From Candidatus Cryptobacteroides excrementipullorum (lineage in GTDB: Bacteria; Bacteroidota; Bacteroidia; Bacteroidales; UBA932), in contig JADILZ010000026.1 of the NCBI GenBank assembly GCA_017695065.1, positions 1 through 59,790 on the forward strand: a stretch of 59,790 bases of DNA, written 5' to 3'. The notes under the pieces are model-generated. The model saw only the letters and a list, made by a program, of their open reading frames with translations. It did not search any database and was not told the DNA's origin. How positions within the stretch are numbered: position 1 is the first letter of the stretch; the number at the start of each line of letters is the position of its first letter. The position numbers were made by a program, and so were the translations under genes. Shown one piece after another: positions 27,851-37,039 of this stretch.

Positions 27851-27966
27851 GGCACAGACACCTTTATGGACAAGACTTGTCCATTATCCCGGATGTTCCC
27901 GGTGAACCGGTGCGGATAATCGGTAAATTTTCCTATATTCGCAGGATTTATATTTTCCGCAGGATT

Positions 27967-29532
27967 ATGAGAGATTTATATATAACAAACACCCTTTCAA
28001 GGAAAAAGGAGCTTTTCGTCCCGCTGCAGGAGGGCCATGTGGGGCTTTACGTGTGCGGCCCGACGGTATATGGGGATGCACATCTGGGACATGCCAGGCC
28101 GGGAATCACATACGACGTGTTCGTCAGACTGCTCAGGCACCTGGGCTATAAAGTGCGCTATGTCAGGAATATAACTGACGTGGGGCACTTGGAGCATGAT
28201 GCGGACGAGGGCGAGGACAAGATAGCCAAGAAGGCCAGGCTGGAGCAGCTTGAGCCGATGGAAGTGGTGCAGACCTACACTCTGCGCTACCATGAAGCGA
28301 TGAGGATGCTGAACGTGGCCCCGCCGTCCATCGAGCCGAGGGCTTCGGGACACATAATAGAGCAGATAGAGCTGGTACAGAAGATTCTGGACTCCGGCTA
28401 CGCATATATCAGCAACGGCTCGGTATATTTCGATGTGCAGAAATACGACCGTGACCACAGGTACGGGATACTCTCCGGAAGGACACTCGACGAGACCAAG
28501 GAGGGCACACGTGAGCTGGACGGGCAGGGGGACAAGCATGCGCCGTTCGATTTCGCGCTGTGGAAGAAGGCCTCTCCGGAGCATATAATGAAGTGGCCTT
28601 CACCGTGGAGCGAGGGTTTCCCGGGATGGCATCTGGAGTGCTCCGCCATGAGCGAGAAGTATCTGGGCAAGGAGTTCGACATCCACGGCGGCGGGATGGA
28701 CCTGATGTTCCCGCACCATGAATGCGAGCTGGCGCAGAACACAGCATCCCGCGGGGACGGAGGGGTGCGCTACTGGATGCACAACAACATGATCACCATC
28801 AACGGCAAGAAGATGGGCAAGTCACTGGGGAACTTCATCACCCTGCAGGAGCTTTTCAGCGGGTCGCACGAGCTTCTTGCCCAGGCTTACAGCCCGATGA
28901 CAGTGAGGTTCTTCATCCTGCAGGCGCACTACAGGAGCACGCTTGATTTCAGCAACGAGGCCCTGCAGGCCGCAGAGAAAGGGCTCAGGAGGGTGATGCA
29001 GGCGGCAAAGGACCTGCGGGAGATGGCATCCGCTGCAGGGGTGGAGACAGAACCGGCCGGCACGGAAGGCCACAAGGCCCCGGAGCTTGCATACGGGGAG
29101 TTCATAACTGACACGGCACCTGAAAGCTTCAGCGGAGCTTCGGACGAGGTGCAGGCCACATGCTCGGCTGTCTATGATGCCTTGTGCGATGACCTCAACA
29201 CACCTGTTGCCATAGCGCATATCTTTGATGCAGTGAGGGTTATAAACTCGGCAAAGGACAGGAAGGCCGCCCTCGGGAAAGAGGACCTCTCCACCATGCT
29301 GAGGCTTTTCGACGACATCGTCTTCGGTGTTCTCGGACTCAAGGACGAGGAGGCCGCCGGAGGGAAGGCGGAAAAGATCATAGACGGGCTCATGGGTATG
29401 GTGCTCGAGGAGCGTAAGGCGGCAAAGGCGGCCAAGGACTGGGTGACCAGCGACCGCATCAGGGAAGCCCTGAAGGAACTCGGCATCCAGATCAAGGACA
29501 CCAAGGACGGTACCGAATGGTCCATAGAATAA
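27967..29532 (+). CDS. cysS: Cysteinyl-tRNA synthetase
   Basis: CysRS charges tRNA-Cys. The ATG at 27967 (521 residues) fits the family start [17 protein letters not shown]; an upstream frame of 50 residues has no similarity and overlaps the pur promoter region. The HIGH motif reads [16 protein letters not shown] reads KMGKSLGN, and zinc ligands are at [17 protein letters not shown] and PHHECELAQ. The C-terminal helical anticodon region (about 350-521) contains an Ala/Glu-rich insert (residues about 350-390). It is followed by two copies of the structured repeat. Confidence 0.97.
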   Translation: MRDLYITNTLSRKKELFVPLQEGHVGLYVCGPTVYGDAHLGHARPGITYDVFVRLLRHLGYKVRYVRNITDVGHLEHDADEGEDKIAKKARLEQLEPMEVVQTYTLRYHEAMRMLNVAPPSIEPRASGHIIEQIELVQKILDSGYAYISNGSVYFDVQKYDRDHRYGILSGRTLDETKEGTRELDGQGDKHAPFDFALWKKASPEHIMKWPSPWSEGFPGWHLECSAMSEKYLGKEFDIHGGGMDLMFPHHECELAQNTASRGDGGVRYWMHNNMITINGKKMGKSLGNFITLQELFSGSHELLAQAYSPMTVRFFILQAHYRSTLDFSNEALQAAEKGLRRVMQAAKDLREMASAAGVETEPAGTEGHKAPELAYGEFITDTAPESFSGASDEVQATCSAVYDALCDDLNTPVAIAHIFDAVRVINSAKDRKAALGKEDLSTMLRLFDDIVFGVLGLKDEEAAGGKAEKIIDGLMGMVLEERKAAKAAKDWVTSDRIREALKELGIQIKDTKDGTEWSIE

Positions 29533-29569
29533 CTTTCAGCCAACCCAGGATTACACTACGCAGGCCCTT

Positions 29570-29692
29570 CAGGGCCGCACCGGAACGTCAGCGAGGCTTC
29601 CGGGAGGAAGCCGAAGCAGTGAAGGTGCCGGCGCAGCGAAGCGAAGCCGCATGCCCCACCGGGGCTGTCACGAAGTGACTGGGGGTGGACAG
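29570..29692 (+). repeat. Structured repeat core, copy 2
   Basis: The core runs from CAGGGCCGCACCGG to GGGGGTGGACAG. Hairpins are GGCTTCC-GGGA-GGAAGCC, GCCCC-ACC-GGGGC and GTCAC-GAA-GTGAC. It is followed by GAAGGTC-GACA-GACCTTC (29695-29712), the position at which copies 1 and 4 carry a different hairpin. It differs from copy 3 at very few positions. Confidence 0.85.
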
Positions 29693-29711
29693 ACGAAGGT
29701 CGACAGACCTT

Positions 29712-29834
29712 CAGGGCCGCACCGGAACGTCAGCGAGGTTTCCGGGAGGAAGCCGAAGCAGTGAAGGTGCCGGCGCAGCGAAGCGAAGCCGCATGCCCCA
29801 CCGGGGCTGTCACGAAGTGACTGGGGGTGGACAG
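29712..29834 (+). repeat. Structured repeat core, copy 3
   Basis: This second tandem core is of identical length to copy 2. The first hairpin reads GGTTTCC-GGGA-GGAAGCC: one C is T, which keeps pairing as G-U in RNA. After the core there is no following hairpin, and the sequence continues as TTTCTGAGCGAAGCGAAG. Confidence 0.85.
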
Positions 29835-29947
29835 TTTCTGAGCGAAGCGAAGAATAAGGCAAACAAACGACGAATACCGCAGCATACTGGAGTATGTGAG
29901 GATATGAGGAGAGAAGTTTAACGAAATTATTACAAAAAGAAACAAAA

Positions 29948-30700
29948 ATGAAATTTATATCATGGAACGTAAACGGCCTTAGAGCCTGCGCCGCCAAAGG
30001 CTTCGAAGAAACCTTCAGGAAACTTGATGCGGACTTCTTCTGCCTGCAGGAGACAAAGATGCAGGCGGGGCAGCTGGATATGGAGTTTGAAGGCTACAGG
30101 TCATTCTGGAACTATGCGGAAAAGAAAGGCTATTCGGGGACAGCGATATTCACAAAGCATGAACCGGTAGGAGTGACATACGGGATGGGGATAGACGAGC
30201 ATGACCATGAGGGACGGGTAATCACCATGGAAATGCCGGAATTCTATCTGGTGGATGTGTATACCCCCAATTCGCAGGACGAGCTTGCAAGGCTGGACTA
30301 CAGGATGAAATGGGAGGACGATTTCAGGGCATATCTGAAGGGGCTGGAAAAGCAGAAGCCGGTGATCGTATGCGGAGACCTGAATGTCGCGCACAAGGAA
30401 ATCGACCTGAAGAACCCGAAGACCAACAGGAGGAATGCAGGTTTCACGGACGAAGAAAGGGCAAAGTTCTCCACACTTCTTGAAAGCGGGTTCATCGACA
30501 CTTTCCGGTATTTCTATCCGGATGCCGAAGGCATATATTCATGGTGGTCCTACAGGTTCAGGTCAAGAGAGAAGAACGCGGGCTGGAGAATCGACTATTT
30601 CCTTGTATCCCAAGGGCTTAAAGACAGGATAGAAAGCGCGTCGATACACACGGGGATCCTCGGGTCCGACCATTGTCCCGTAGAGCTTGTCCTCAGGTAA
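29948..30700 (+). CDS. xthA: Exodeoxyribonuclease III
   Basis: This EEP-superfamily nuclease acts in base excision repair as an AP endonuclease and 3'-5' exonuclease. All catalytic landmarks are present in 250 residues: [13 protein letters not shown] (Asn), FCLQETKMQ (Glu), [27 protein letters not shown] (Asp/Asn), [12 protein letters not shown], and GSDHCPVEL (the final Asp-His). It stands alone between the repeat copies and a convergent receptor gene 21 bases downstream. Confidence 0.97.
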   Translation: MKFISWNVNGLRACAAKGFEETFRKLDADFFCLQETKMQAGQLDMEFEGYRSFWNYAEKKGYSGTAIFTKHEPVGVTYGMGIDEHDHEGRVITMEMPEFYLVDVYTPNSQDELARLDYRMKWEDDFRAYLKGLEKQKPVIVCGDLNVAHKEIDLKNPKTNRRNAGFTDEERAKFSTLLESGFIDTFRYFYPDAEGIYSWWSYRFRSREKNAGWRIDYFLVSQGLKDRIESASIHTGILGSDHCPVELVLR

Positions 30701-30721
30701 GAACCCCGCACGGCTGCACCG

Positions 30722-33322
30722 TCACATACGGCTTTCCTCGTCCAGGGTGCCGACATTACGCTGGCGCTGCTGCCCGCCGTTGCCGAACCGCCATGTAAAA
30801 GCCAGTGTCACACCACCGTTGCTCTGGCACTGGAGTATGGAATATGTCTTTACGTCACCGGTATACATGTCCAGGTCTGAGTCACAGGTATTCAGCAGGT
30901 CATATACATAGAGCGCAAGCGTACCTTTCCCGTCCCAGAGGGTCTTTATCAGGCTCAGGTTCAGCATCCCTATTGTCCTGACATTGAAATATCCGGCCAC
31001 CTGCGGAGTGGAAATCCATCCGTCAATCCCGAATTTGAAATCCCTCGGGAGGAAGAAAGTCGTCGACACATAGGCATACATGGAATGGCTGGAGCTGCTG
31101 TAAGGCTGTCCGTAATATTTCTCCGCCAGTTCCCTGTACGCGTCGAACCGGCTGTAACTGTATGTCGCGTTCACAGTAAGGTTCCACCATTTTGTCAGCG
31201 GAAGCTCCGAAAGCGACGCTGTCGCGTATGCTATCTGCTGGACTCCGGCATTTGAATATATCAGGCCCATCACGCCTGTGGACTGGTCCAGCAGAGGAGT
31301 CTGGATGTCATTGAAATTGGCCGTACGGTTATATCCTCCCGTGAGCGAAAGCCTGCCGAACAGCAGGGCAGTCAGAGAAGCATTGTGGCTGTACGAAGGC
31401 TCGAGCTCGATGTTGCCCTGAGTATATGAAGTGGCAGACGCATAGTCCTTGAACGGGTTGAGCTGCCAGTACTTCGGGCGGCTGATACGGTAGGAGTAGC
31501 TGGCCGTGAGCACCGCTTTCTGCGACGGGGTATAGCTGACAAATGCACTCGGGAAAAAGTCGAAATAATCCTTGTGACTCCTGCGCGTCTGGTCGGAAGT
31601 CATCAGCCAGTCACCGTCCTGCACGGTGTATTCCCCACGCACACCTGCCTGGGCATTCCATTTGTCGGAAAACTTCTTGGCGAGGTTCACATATCCGGCA
31701 TACACCTGCTCACCGTATGTGAAGTCATTGCGCTCCGACTGCGGCCCCCGGGCCTGTGCACCGAAATCATACTCGTACCGGCTGTACCAGTTCCTGGTCG
31801 ATGAATAGGCGGCCTTGGCCCCGGCCTCGAGGCGGCCTGTCTGGGAAAAGAGCGACTGTGAGTAGTCCGCCTTGAAGGAATAGAGGTCGAGGATATTCCT
31901 GGTCCTGTCGTCGAACCCGTAGTCCTGCACCCCTGCAGCAGATGCCTCATCGGATATGAAACTGTACATGTTGCGCTGGCTGCGGTCGTTGACGTTTCCG
32001 CTCCTGTACCAGTCGGCATTGAGAGTCAGCTCCTGGTTTTTCGACTCATCGAAAGTCCTGGTATAGTTGAGATTAAGGGACCAGGAGGAGCTGTTCTGCC
32101 TGTTGGTGTCCTCCCCTGTCATGGTGCTGTACAGCTTCTCCCCTGCTGTCCCGGCACCGTAAAAGCTGCTGATGGAATACGGCTCAGGGCTGAAGCCCCG
32201 GGTATCCGAGGCCGAGAACCTGAATATCACTCCAAGGATATCCTTGCCGGATATGTACCAGTCATTCCCCAGGCGGACATTGTGGCTGAAATACCTGTTG
32301 GCGCTTGACGTGACACTCTCCTCCCTCATCGGGACATCCTCTCCGTACAGCTTCATCTGGTCCGCGCCGAATTCGAATCCGCTGTGGACAGGAGTATAGT
32401 GGAAGAACGTGTTGGTCTTGTCAGTACGGTACATCATACCAGCCGTCAGGCTGGTGTTGTCCATCAGTCCTGGAGCGTACCTCATGCCGAGCCTTGTCCC
32501 GAGAGAGCCGCTCAGCCCTTTCATGAAAGCCTTCCGGGTCTTGATATTGATGATTCCGCCGCTGCCTTCCGCGTCATATTTGGACGAAGGATTGGAAATC
32601 AGCTCGACCTTCTCGATGGAAGAGCCGTCGCTGCCCTTCAGGTACGCCTCCAGGTCAGAACCGGACATATTGGACGGCCTGCCGTCTATCCACACCGCCA
32701 CAGTGGAGCCGTTGAGCTTGATATTGCCTTCGTTGTCCACGGTCACACCCGGCGAGCTCTTGAGCACATCGAGGGCGTCACCGGTCTGTGCCACGGCAAG
32801 TTCCGACACGTTCAGCACCAGACGGTCGAACTGGTGCTCGATCAGCGGCCTCTTCCCTGATACCTTTGCTCCCGCGAGCACCTGCGCGTCTTCCCCGAGG
32901 ACGACAGGCCCTATCTCCATGACACCATCCTCCACTTTGCATGACGGCATCCCTTCTCCGGCAGGCCCGTCCCCCGCAGAGGATTCCAGCTCCATGAAGC
33001 TGAAAGACCTTTCCTTGTATCCCACCAGCGAAAACACCAGCCTGTTCTCCATAGCGGAAACACCGCGGTCCTGTATGCGGATAATATAAGAACCCGTAGA
33101 GTCCGTCGTGGCCCCGGAAGTCACGCGCCCTGCCGTATCCGCCAGTGCGACGGTCACGAACTCAAGCGGGCTGCCCGTAGCAAGCTCGAGGACAGTACCC
33201 TTTATGACATAGACTTTCCCTGGCTGGGGTTTCTTCGCCGGAAGCGCATGCGCGGAAAACGGGGCCAGCATCAAGGCGGCCAGAAGTGCTGTAAGTGCAA
33301 CGATATTCTTTTTCATGATCAT
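30722..33322 (-). CDS. TonB-dependent receptor-like outer membrane protein (OMP_b-brl_3 type)
   Basis: The protein (866 residues) has a signal peptide (KKNIVALTALLAALMLAPFSAHA), then a carboxypeptidase-regulatory-like domain (VYVIKGTVLELATGSPLEFVTV, about 35-125), a plug-like region (ELAVAQTGDALDVLKSSPGVTVD; WIDGRPSNMSGSDLEAYLKG; GSGGIINIKTRK, about 165-270), and a large beta barrel to the end. The plug motifs (SPGVTVDNEGNIKLNG) are those of the Bacteroidetes outer-membrane family PF14905 rather than SusC. No partner SusD is nearby. The cargo is unknown; some relatives serve in metal or peptide uptake. The start may be two codons later. Confidence 0.88.
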   Translation of the reverse strand: MIMKKNIVALTALLAALMLAPFSAHALPAKKPQPGKVYVIKGTVLELATGSPLEFVTVALADTAGRVTSGATTDSTGSYIIRIQDRGVSAMENRLVFSLVGYKERSFSFMELESSAGDGPAGEGMPSCKVEDGVMEIGPVVLGEDAQVLAGAKVSGKRPLIEHQFDRLVLNVSELAVAQTGDALDVLKSSPGVTVDNEGNIKLNGSTVAVWIDGRPSNMSGSDLEAYLKGSDGSSIEKVELISNPSSKYDAEGSGGIINIKTRKAFMKGLSGSLGTRLGMRYAPGLMDNTSLTAGMMYRTDKTNTFFHYTPVHSGFEFGADQMKLYGEDVPMREESVTSSANRYFSHNVRLGNDWYISGKDILGVIFRFSASDTRGFSPEPYSISSFYGAGTAGEKLYSTMTGEDTNRQNSSSWSLNLNYTRTFDESKNQELTLNADWYRSGNVNDRSQRNMYSFISDEASAAGVQDYGFDDRTRNILDLYSFKADYSQSLFSQTGRLEAGAKAAYSSTRNWYSRYEYDFGAQARGPQSERNDFTYGEQVYAGYVNLAKKFSDKWNAQAGVRGEYTVQDGDWLMTSDQTRRSHKDYFDFFPSAFVSYTPSQKAVLTASYSYRISRPKYWQLNPFKDYASATSYTQGNIELEPSYSHNASLTALLFGRLSLTGGYNRTANFNDIQTPLLDQSTGVMGLIYSNAGVQQIAYATASLSELPLTKWWNLTVNATYSYSRFDAYRELAEKYYGQPYSSSSHSMYAYVSTTFFLPRDFKFGIDGWISTPQVAGYFNVRTIGMLNLSLIKTLWDGKGTLALYVYDLLNTCDSDLDMYTGDVKTYSILQCQSNGGVTLAFTWRFGNGGQQRQRNVGTLDEESRM

Positions 33323-33487
33323 ACTGTTTCATTCTACATTCATCCTGATGTTATTTTTCATGGATTTGCGATAGTAAGACCTGGCCGGGAGATGATTTGT
33401 TGCAGAAAAATTGATATTTTTGCGCCCCTGTCCCGGAAATCCGTCCGGACGGCAGGGAATGAAACACCGGACAAAACACATACGGCC

Positions 33488-33766
33488 ATGTTCTATATCA
33501 TAATGACAATGTTCATCGGAGTAGGGGCAGGATATCTCCTGCGCAGAGTCAAGGTGCTCTCACACATAGGGAAAGCCATTTCTCTGACCATCTACGTGAT
33601 GCTGTTTTTCCTCGGAGTCAAGATAGGGACCAATGAACAGATACTGAGGAATTTCTCGACACTGGGGCTCCAGGCTCTCCTGCTCGCCGTCGCAGGGGCC
33701 GCAGGCAGCATAGCCGCGGCATCGCTTGTCTACAGGTTTTTCTTCAAGAAAAAGGAGGGCAGATGA
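33488..33766 (+). CDS. LysO-family transporter, N-terminal subunit
   Basis: The ATG at 33488 gives 92 residues, MFYIIMTMFIGVGAGYLLRR at the start, with three predicted membrane helices and a basic tail (FFFKKKEGR). It matches the N-terminal part of the LysO/YbjE (DUF340) lysine exporter. In E. coli LysO is a single chain of about 300 residues; in Bacteroidetes it is often encoded by two overlapping genes, as here (ATGA overlap with the next gene). The two together probably form one functional exporter of lysine or a toxic analogue. Confidence 0.8.
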   Translation: MFYIIMTMFIGVGAGYLLRRVKVLSHIGKAISLTIYVMLFFLGVKIGTNEQILRNFSTLGLQALLLAVAGAAGSIAAASLVYRFFFKKKEGR

Positions 33767-34398
33767 AAGGTACAGCCATTGTAATAGCCATCTTCGCACT
33801 GGGATGCCTCGCGGGGTGGTCCGGGGTCGTAGACATGGAAAGCATGGGGAAATTCCGGGATGAGGCCCCTGTCTATATATTGTATGTGCTGATGTTCCTT
33901 GTGGGCATAAGCATGGGGTGCAATCCTGAAATGAAATCCATTGTCAAGAGCGTAAGGCCTAAGATACTCCTCCTTCCGCTCGCGACCATAGCAGGCACCC
34001 TTGTCCTCTCTGCCGCCGTGAGCCTTGTCATCTCAAGATGGAGCCTTACAGACTGTCTCGCGGTAGGCAGCGGGATGGGATACTACTCCCTGTCCTCGGT
34101 GCTCATATCACAGTACAAGGAAGTGTCGCTCGGGGCGCAGATGGCAGCCGAGCTCGGGACCGTGGCGCTCCTGACAAATGTCTTCAGGGAAATATTCACA
34201 CTTGTAAGCACACCAGCTCTGAACAAATGGCTGGGGCCGTTCGCCCCCATAGCATCGGCCGGTGTCACGGCAATCGATGTATGTCTTCCGGTAATCACCA
34301 GATACACAGGGGACAGGATGCTCCCTGCCGCAATCGTGAGCGGGGTGGTGACAGACTTCAGTGTTCCTGTCCTTGTGACGTTCTTCTGCTCGTTCTGA
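33763..34398 (+). CDS. lysO: LysO-family transporter, C-terminal subunit
   Basis: The 211-residue membrane protein continues the LysO fold: VYILYVLMFLVGISMGCNPEM, the GSGMGYYSLSSVLIS segment and MAAELGTVALLTNVFREIFTLV, all conserved in LysO, and RYTGDRMLPAAIVSGVVTDFSVPVLV at the end. Its start overlaps the N-terminal subunit by four bases, indicating coupled translation. Its last 41 bases overlap the convergent flippase-like gene on the other strand. Confidence 0.85.
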   Translation: MKGTAIVIAIFALGCLAGWSGVVDMESMGKFRDEAPVYILYVLMFLVGISMGCNPEMKSIVKSVRPKILLLPLATIAGTLVLSAAVSLVISRWSLTDCLAVGSGMGYYSLSSVLISQYKEVSLGAQMAAELGTVALLTNVFREIFTLVSTPALNKWLGPFAPIASAGVTAIDVCLPVITRYTGDRMLPAAIVSGVVTDFSVPVLVTFFCSF

Positions 34399-35389
34399 GT
34401 GCCTCGTAAAGATAAGAGCCTCCACCGCAGACAGCCATTGTAATGGCCTGGGACTCATGGGAGAGAGTAGCAAAAACAATCCCCAGTCCGAACGGTATCC
34501 CGTAGATGGTCTCCAGAGCAAGGGACACTATGAAATGGAAGGCGCCGAATCCTCCAGGGACAGGGACGAGCCACCCGAGACTGCCGGCAAGCATAAGGAA
34601 CAAGGCATCGACCACATTGAGGGAATCCAGGTCGGGGAGAGCCCACATCGTGGCAGAACTCATCAGCCAGTACATGGCCCATATTATAAGGGTATAGGCA
34701 AAGAACAGCCATTTCCGGGGCATCCTCAGACAGCTCCCTATGCCCATAAGCAGTCCTCTGCAGACAGAAAAGAGCTTACTGCAGAATGCGTTGTTCCTCC
34801 TGTAGCGGATTATGAGCAGTACAAGAAGAAAGACTATTACAAGCGCGGAAAGGCCCAGCCACCAGACACTGAAAGGAATGGACTTCTGCAGAGGTATCCA
34901 CATCTTCTCCGAGAAGAAGCCCCCGAACTTGTCCCAGCGGAAGACAAGGAGACAGACCATGAAAATCATCATGGTGACCATATCCCAGCTGCGCTCGAGC
35001 ACCACAGTCCCCAGCACCTTGTCATAAGAGGCAAGCTTCTTTCCATCGGAGTCCTGGGCGGAATTCCCCGTAATCACACCGCAGCGCACGAACTCCCCGA
35101 TGCGCGGGAAGACGAAATTGGCTATATAACCTATATTCACCGCATTGAATGTCGTGGTCCTTTTTATCGAAGGGTCTATCGGGAGCAGAAGTCCGCGCCA
35201 CCTGAGCCCCCTGACATAAAAGGCAAGGATGCCGGCCGCCATCGAAAGCAGGATATATCCCCACCTGCACGAGCGGAGACCGGATATGAAGTCGTCCCAC
35301 TTGACACCGCGGAACGAGAACCACAGCAGCACCAGGGCCACCCCCAAAGAAATGATATATTTTAACGTTTTCGAATAACTGCCGCCCAT
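34358..35389 (-). CDS. Flippase-like YbhN/LPG-synthase transmembrane-domain protein
   Basis: I use the ATG at 35389 (343 residues); the longer frame starts with TTG. The protein has about eight membrane helices and the family signature near the C-terminus, LGWLVPVPGGFGAFHFIVSLALETIYGI, plus an N-terminal FRGVKWDDFISGLRSCRWGYILLSM pattern. This is the lysylphosphatidylglycerol synthetase TM region / UPF0104 family, which also includes AglD- and YbhN-like proteins. There is no aminoacyl-transferase domain. A role in lipid or envelope-precursor handling is likely, but the substrate is unknown. Confidence 0.85.
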   Translation of the reverse strand: MGGSYSKTLKYIISLGVALVLLWFSFRGVKWDDFISGLRSCRWGYILLSMAAGILAFYVRGLRWRGLLLPIDPSIKRTTTFNAVNIGYIANFVFPRIGEFVRCGVITGNSAQDSDGKKLASYDKVLGTVVLERSWDMVTMMIFMVCLLVFRWDKFGGFFSEKMWIPLQKSIPFSVWWLGLSALVIVFLLVLLIIRYRRNNAFCSKLFSVCRGLLMGIGSCLRMPRKWLFFAYTLIIWAMYWLMSSATMWALPDLDSLNVVDALFLMLAGSLGWLVPVPGGFGAFHFIVSLALETIYGIPFGLGIVFATLSHESQAITMAVCGGGSYLYEALRTSRRTSQGQEH

Positions 35390-35444
35390 CTTTCCGATTT
35401 TTCCCCGCAAAACGGTACAGTCTGCAAATTTACTATTTTTTCAC

Positions 35445-35452
35445 TATCTTTG
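35445..35452 (+). promoter_or_regulatory. -7 element of the PfkB-kinase gene
   Basis: TATCTTTG matches TAnnTTTG and lies 24 bases before the ATG at 35477. No clear -33 TTTG is present at the expected spacing. Confidence 0.5.
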
Positions 35453-35476
35453 TAGTTTGTACAAATTTTTCCTGAG

Positions 35477-36472
35477 ATGAAATCAATACTGGGTATGGGC
35501 AACGCCCTGACAGACATCCTGGCAGTGCTTCCCGACGACACTTTCCTCAAGCAGTTCCATCTTCCTAAAGGGAGCATGCAGCACGTGGACATGGAGACCG
35601 GAGACAAGATCTGGCAGACACTCAAGCCGATGGGCGTGCAATATGTGGCCGGCGGGTCTGCGGCCAACACCATCACCGGGACCGCAATTTTCGGGATGAA
35701 GTCAGGGTTCATAGGCAAAGTCGGGGACGACGAGCTTGGCCACCTTTTCAAAAGCGACCAGGAGCAGTACGGCATCAGGTCCACCCTGCTCAAAGGAGTG
35801 AATTCCTCAGGAAGGGCGATGGTCTTCATCACAGCCCCAAATGCCGAGCGGACATTCGCCGTATATCTGGGAGCAGCGCTTGAAATGGGACCGGAAGATC
35901 TGAGACAGGAATATTTCCAGGGATACGACTATTTCCATATAGAAGGCTACCTGGTCCAGAACCAGAACCTTATACGCAAGGCCGTGGAGATGGCCAAGGC
36001 GGCAGGATGCATTATATCCATGGACATGGCTTCGTACAATGTCGTGGAGTCCAACGAGGCTTTCCTGCATGACATCGTGGACAAGTACGTGGACATAGTA
36101 TTCGCCAACGAGAGCGAGGCAAAGTCGTTCACCCGTCTCGAACCGAGGGAGGCACTGGACGAACTTGCACGGCACTGCAAAATAGCAGTGGTGAAGATAG
36201 GGAAAGACGGTTCCATGCTGAAACAGGGGGATGAATACCACTATATAGAGGCCTGGCCGGCTGACACCGTGGACGCCACAGGAGCAGGCGACACATACGC
36301 GGCAGGCTTCCTGTACGCACATTCCCTCGGCATGCCGCTTAAGGTATGCGGGGAGGTAGGGTCGATAATCGCCGCAAAAGTAGTGGAGGTAATCGGCACC
36401 AAGATTGACATACCGCGCTGGAAAGCAGCAAAGAAGGAAATCAGGGAGCTGATAGCGGCAAACTCCAGATAG
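35477..36472 (+). CDS. PfkB-family sugar/nucleoside kinase (adenosine-kinase-like)
   Basis: This 331-residue ribokinase-fold enzyme opens MKSILGMGNALTDILAVLPD and shows VAGGSAANTITGTAIFGMKSGFIGKVGDDELG (PfkB signature 1 region) and DTVDATGAGDTYAAGFLYA, where GAGD forms the anion hole with the catalytic Asp. The early NALTD and the GSAANT spacing are those of the adenosine-kinase-like branch common in Bacteroidetes, so a nucleoside substrate is likely but not certain. It is first in a rightward group with a DUF6913 gene (4-base gap) and the DUF368 transporter (23 bases). Confidence 0.85.
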   Translation: MKSILGMGNALTDILAVLPDDTFLKQFHLPKGSMQHVDMETGDKIWQTLKPMGVQYVAGGSAANTITGTAIFGMKSGFIGKVGDDELGHLFKSDQEQYGIRSTLLKGVNSSGRAMVFITAPNAERTFAVYLGAALEMGPEDLRQEYFQGYDYFHIEGYLVQNQNLIRKAVEMAKAAGCIISMDMASYNVVESNEAFLHDIVDKYVDIVFANESEAKSFTRLEPREALDELARHCKIAVVKIGKDGSMLKQGDEYHYIEAWPADTVDATGAGDTYAAGFLYAHSLGMPLKVCGEVGSIIAAKVVEVIGTKIDIPRWKAAKKEIRELIAANSR

Positions 36473-36476
36473 GCAT

Positions 36477-37016
36477 ATGGTTCCACTGTTCACAGGATTT
36501 TTCCGGAAGAAGGGCCTGAAAAAACATTCGTCCAGGCTTCAGACAGGGATGATACCCCTGTCCGGGATACACAGTGCCACCGTACTGATGGACAGCCAGG
36601 ACAGCGGAGCGGAGAAGTGTATCGCTGAAATGCGGGCGTTTTTCCGCAAGGCGGGGGTGCAGCCGGAGATATTGTTCATAGATACAAGGAGCCCGCGCAA
36701 GAGGAAGGAAGGCCCGGTGACTCCCGAGGAGTCCACGTTCCTGCGCAAGGACCTGAACTGGTACGGAAGGCTGAAGAACGAGGTGCTGTCTTCGCGGCTC
36801 GGCCGGCAATGTGACCTGTATATGGACCTTACAGCAAGGGATGACTACCCTGTAATATTCATCGCCAGGGCTGTAAAGGCAAGGTTCAAGACAGGCTGCA
36901 CCAGCTCCGGGGACTCCCCTTTCGACATCGCCGTGACACCTCCCGGACAGGGGGAAGCATCGAGCACCGAGATGTTCAGGAGCATGGCAAAACTTCTGGA
37001 AAGCATAAGGATATAA
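36477..37016 (+). CDS. DUF6913-like protein
   Basis: The 179-residue soluble protein resembles the Bacteroidetes DUF6913 family. It has a basic N-terminus (FFRKKGLKKHSSRLQTG), then IHSATVLMDSQDSGAEKCIAE, a beta-alpha pattern with ILFIDTRSPRKRKEG, and CDLYMDLTARDDYPVIFIARAVKARFKTG, followed by DSPFDIAVTP. No catalytic motif is recognisable. It is placed between a PfkB kinase and a lipid-carrier transporter, with the start four bases after the kinase stop, so it is part of that operon. Its function is unknown. Confidence 0.65.
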   Translation: MVPLFTGFFRKKGLKKHSSRLQTGMIPLSGIHSATVLMDSQDSGAEKCIAEMRAFFRKAGVQPEILFIDTRSPRKRKEGPVTPEESTFLRKDLNWYGRLKNEVLSSRLGRQCDLYMDLTARDDYPVIFIARAVKARFKTGCTSSGDSPFDIAVTPPGQGEASSTEMFRSMAKLLESIRI

Positions 37017-37039
37017 TTCAGCAATCATATTTACAGAAA

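Larger units (their letters stand above)
29533..29947. other. 415-bp intergenic region filled by two tandem copies of the structured repeat core
   Basis: No gene is present. After a short spacer, two nearly identical 123-base cores occupy 29570-29834, separated by a hairpin. The remaining 113 bases before xthA are AT-richer and contain repeats of GCGAAGCGAAG type and the ribosome-binding region of xthA. I see no terminal inverted repeats here. Confidence 0.8.

Noticed and set aside
27791..27966. Riboswitch in front of the pur operon or T-box in front of cysS
   Set aside because: The purE leader is only about 23 bases, and the cysS leader shows no stem array or specifier structure.
33488..34398. 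lysO broken by a stop codon
   Set aside because: The two parts overlap as ATGA with good starts and intact ends, and split LysO genes are common in Bacteroidetes.
34457..35365. A 302-residue plus-strand frame opposite the flippase-like gene
   Set aside because: It is highly charged and of low complexity, as expected of the complement of a hydrophobic membrane protein.
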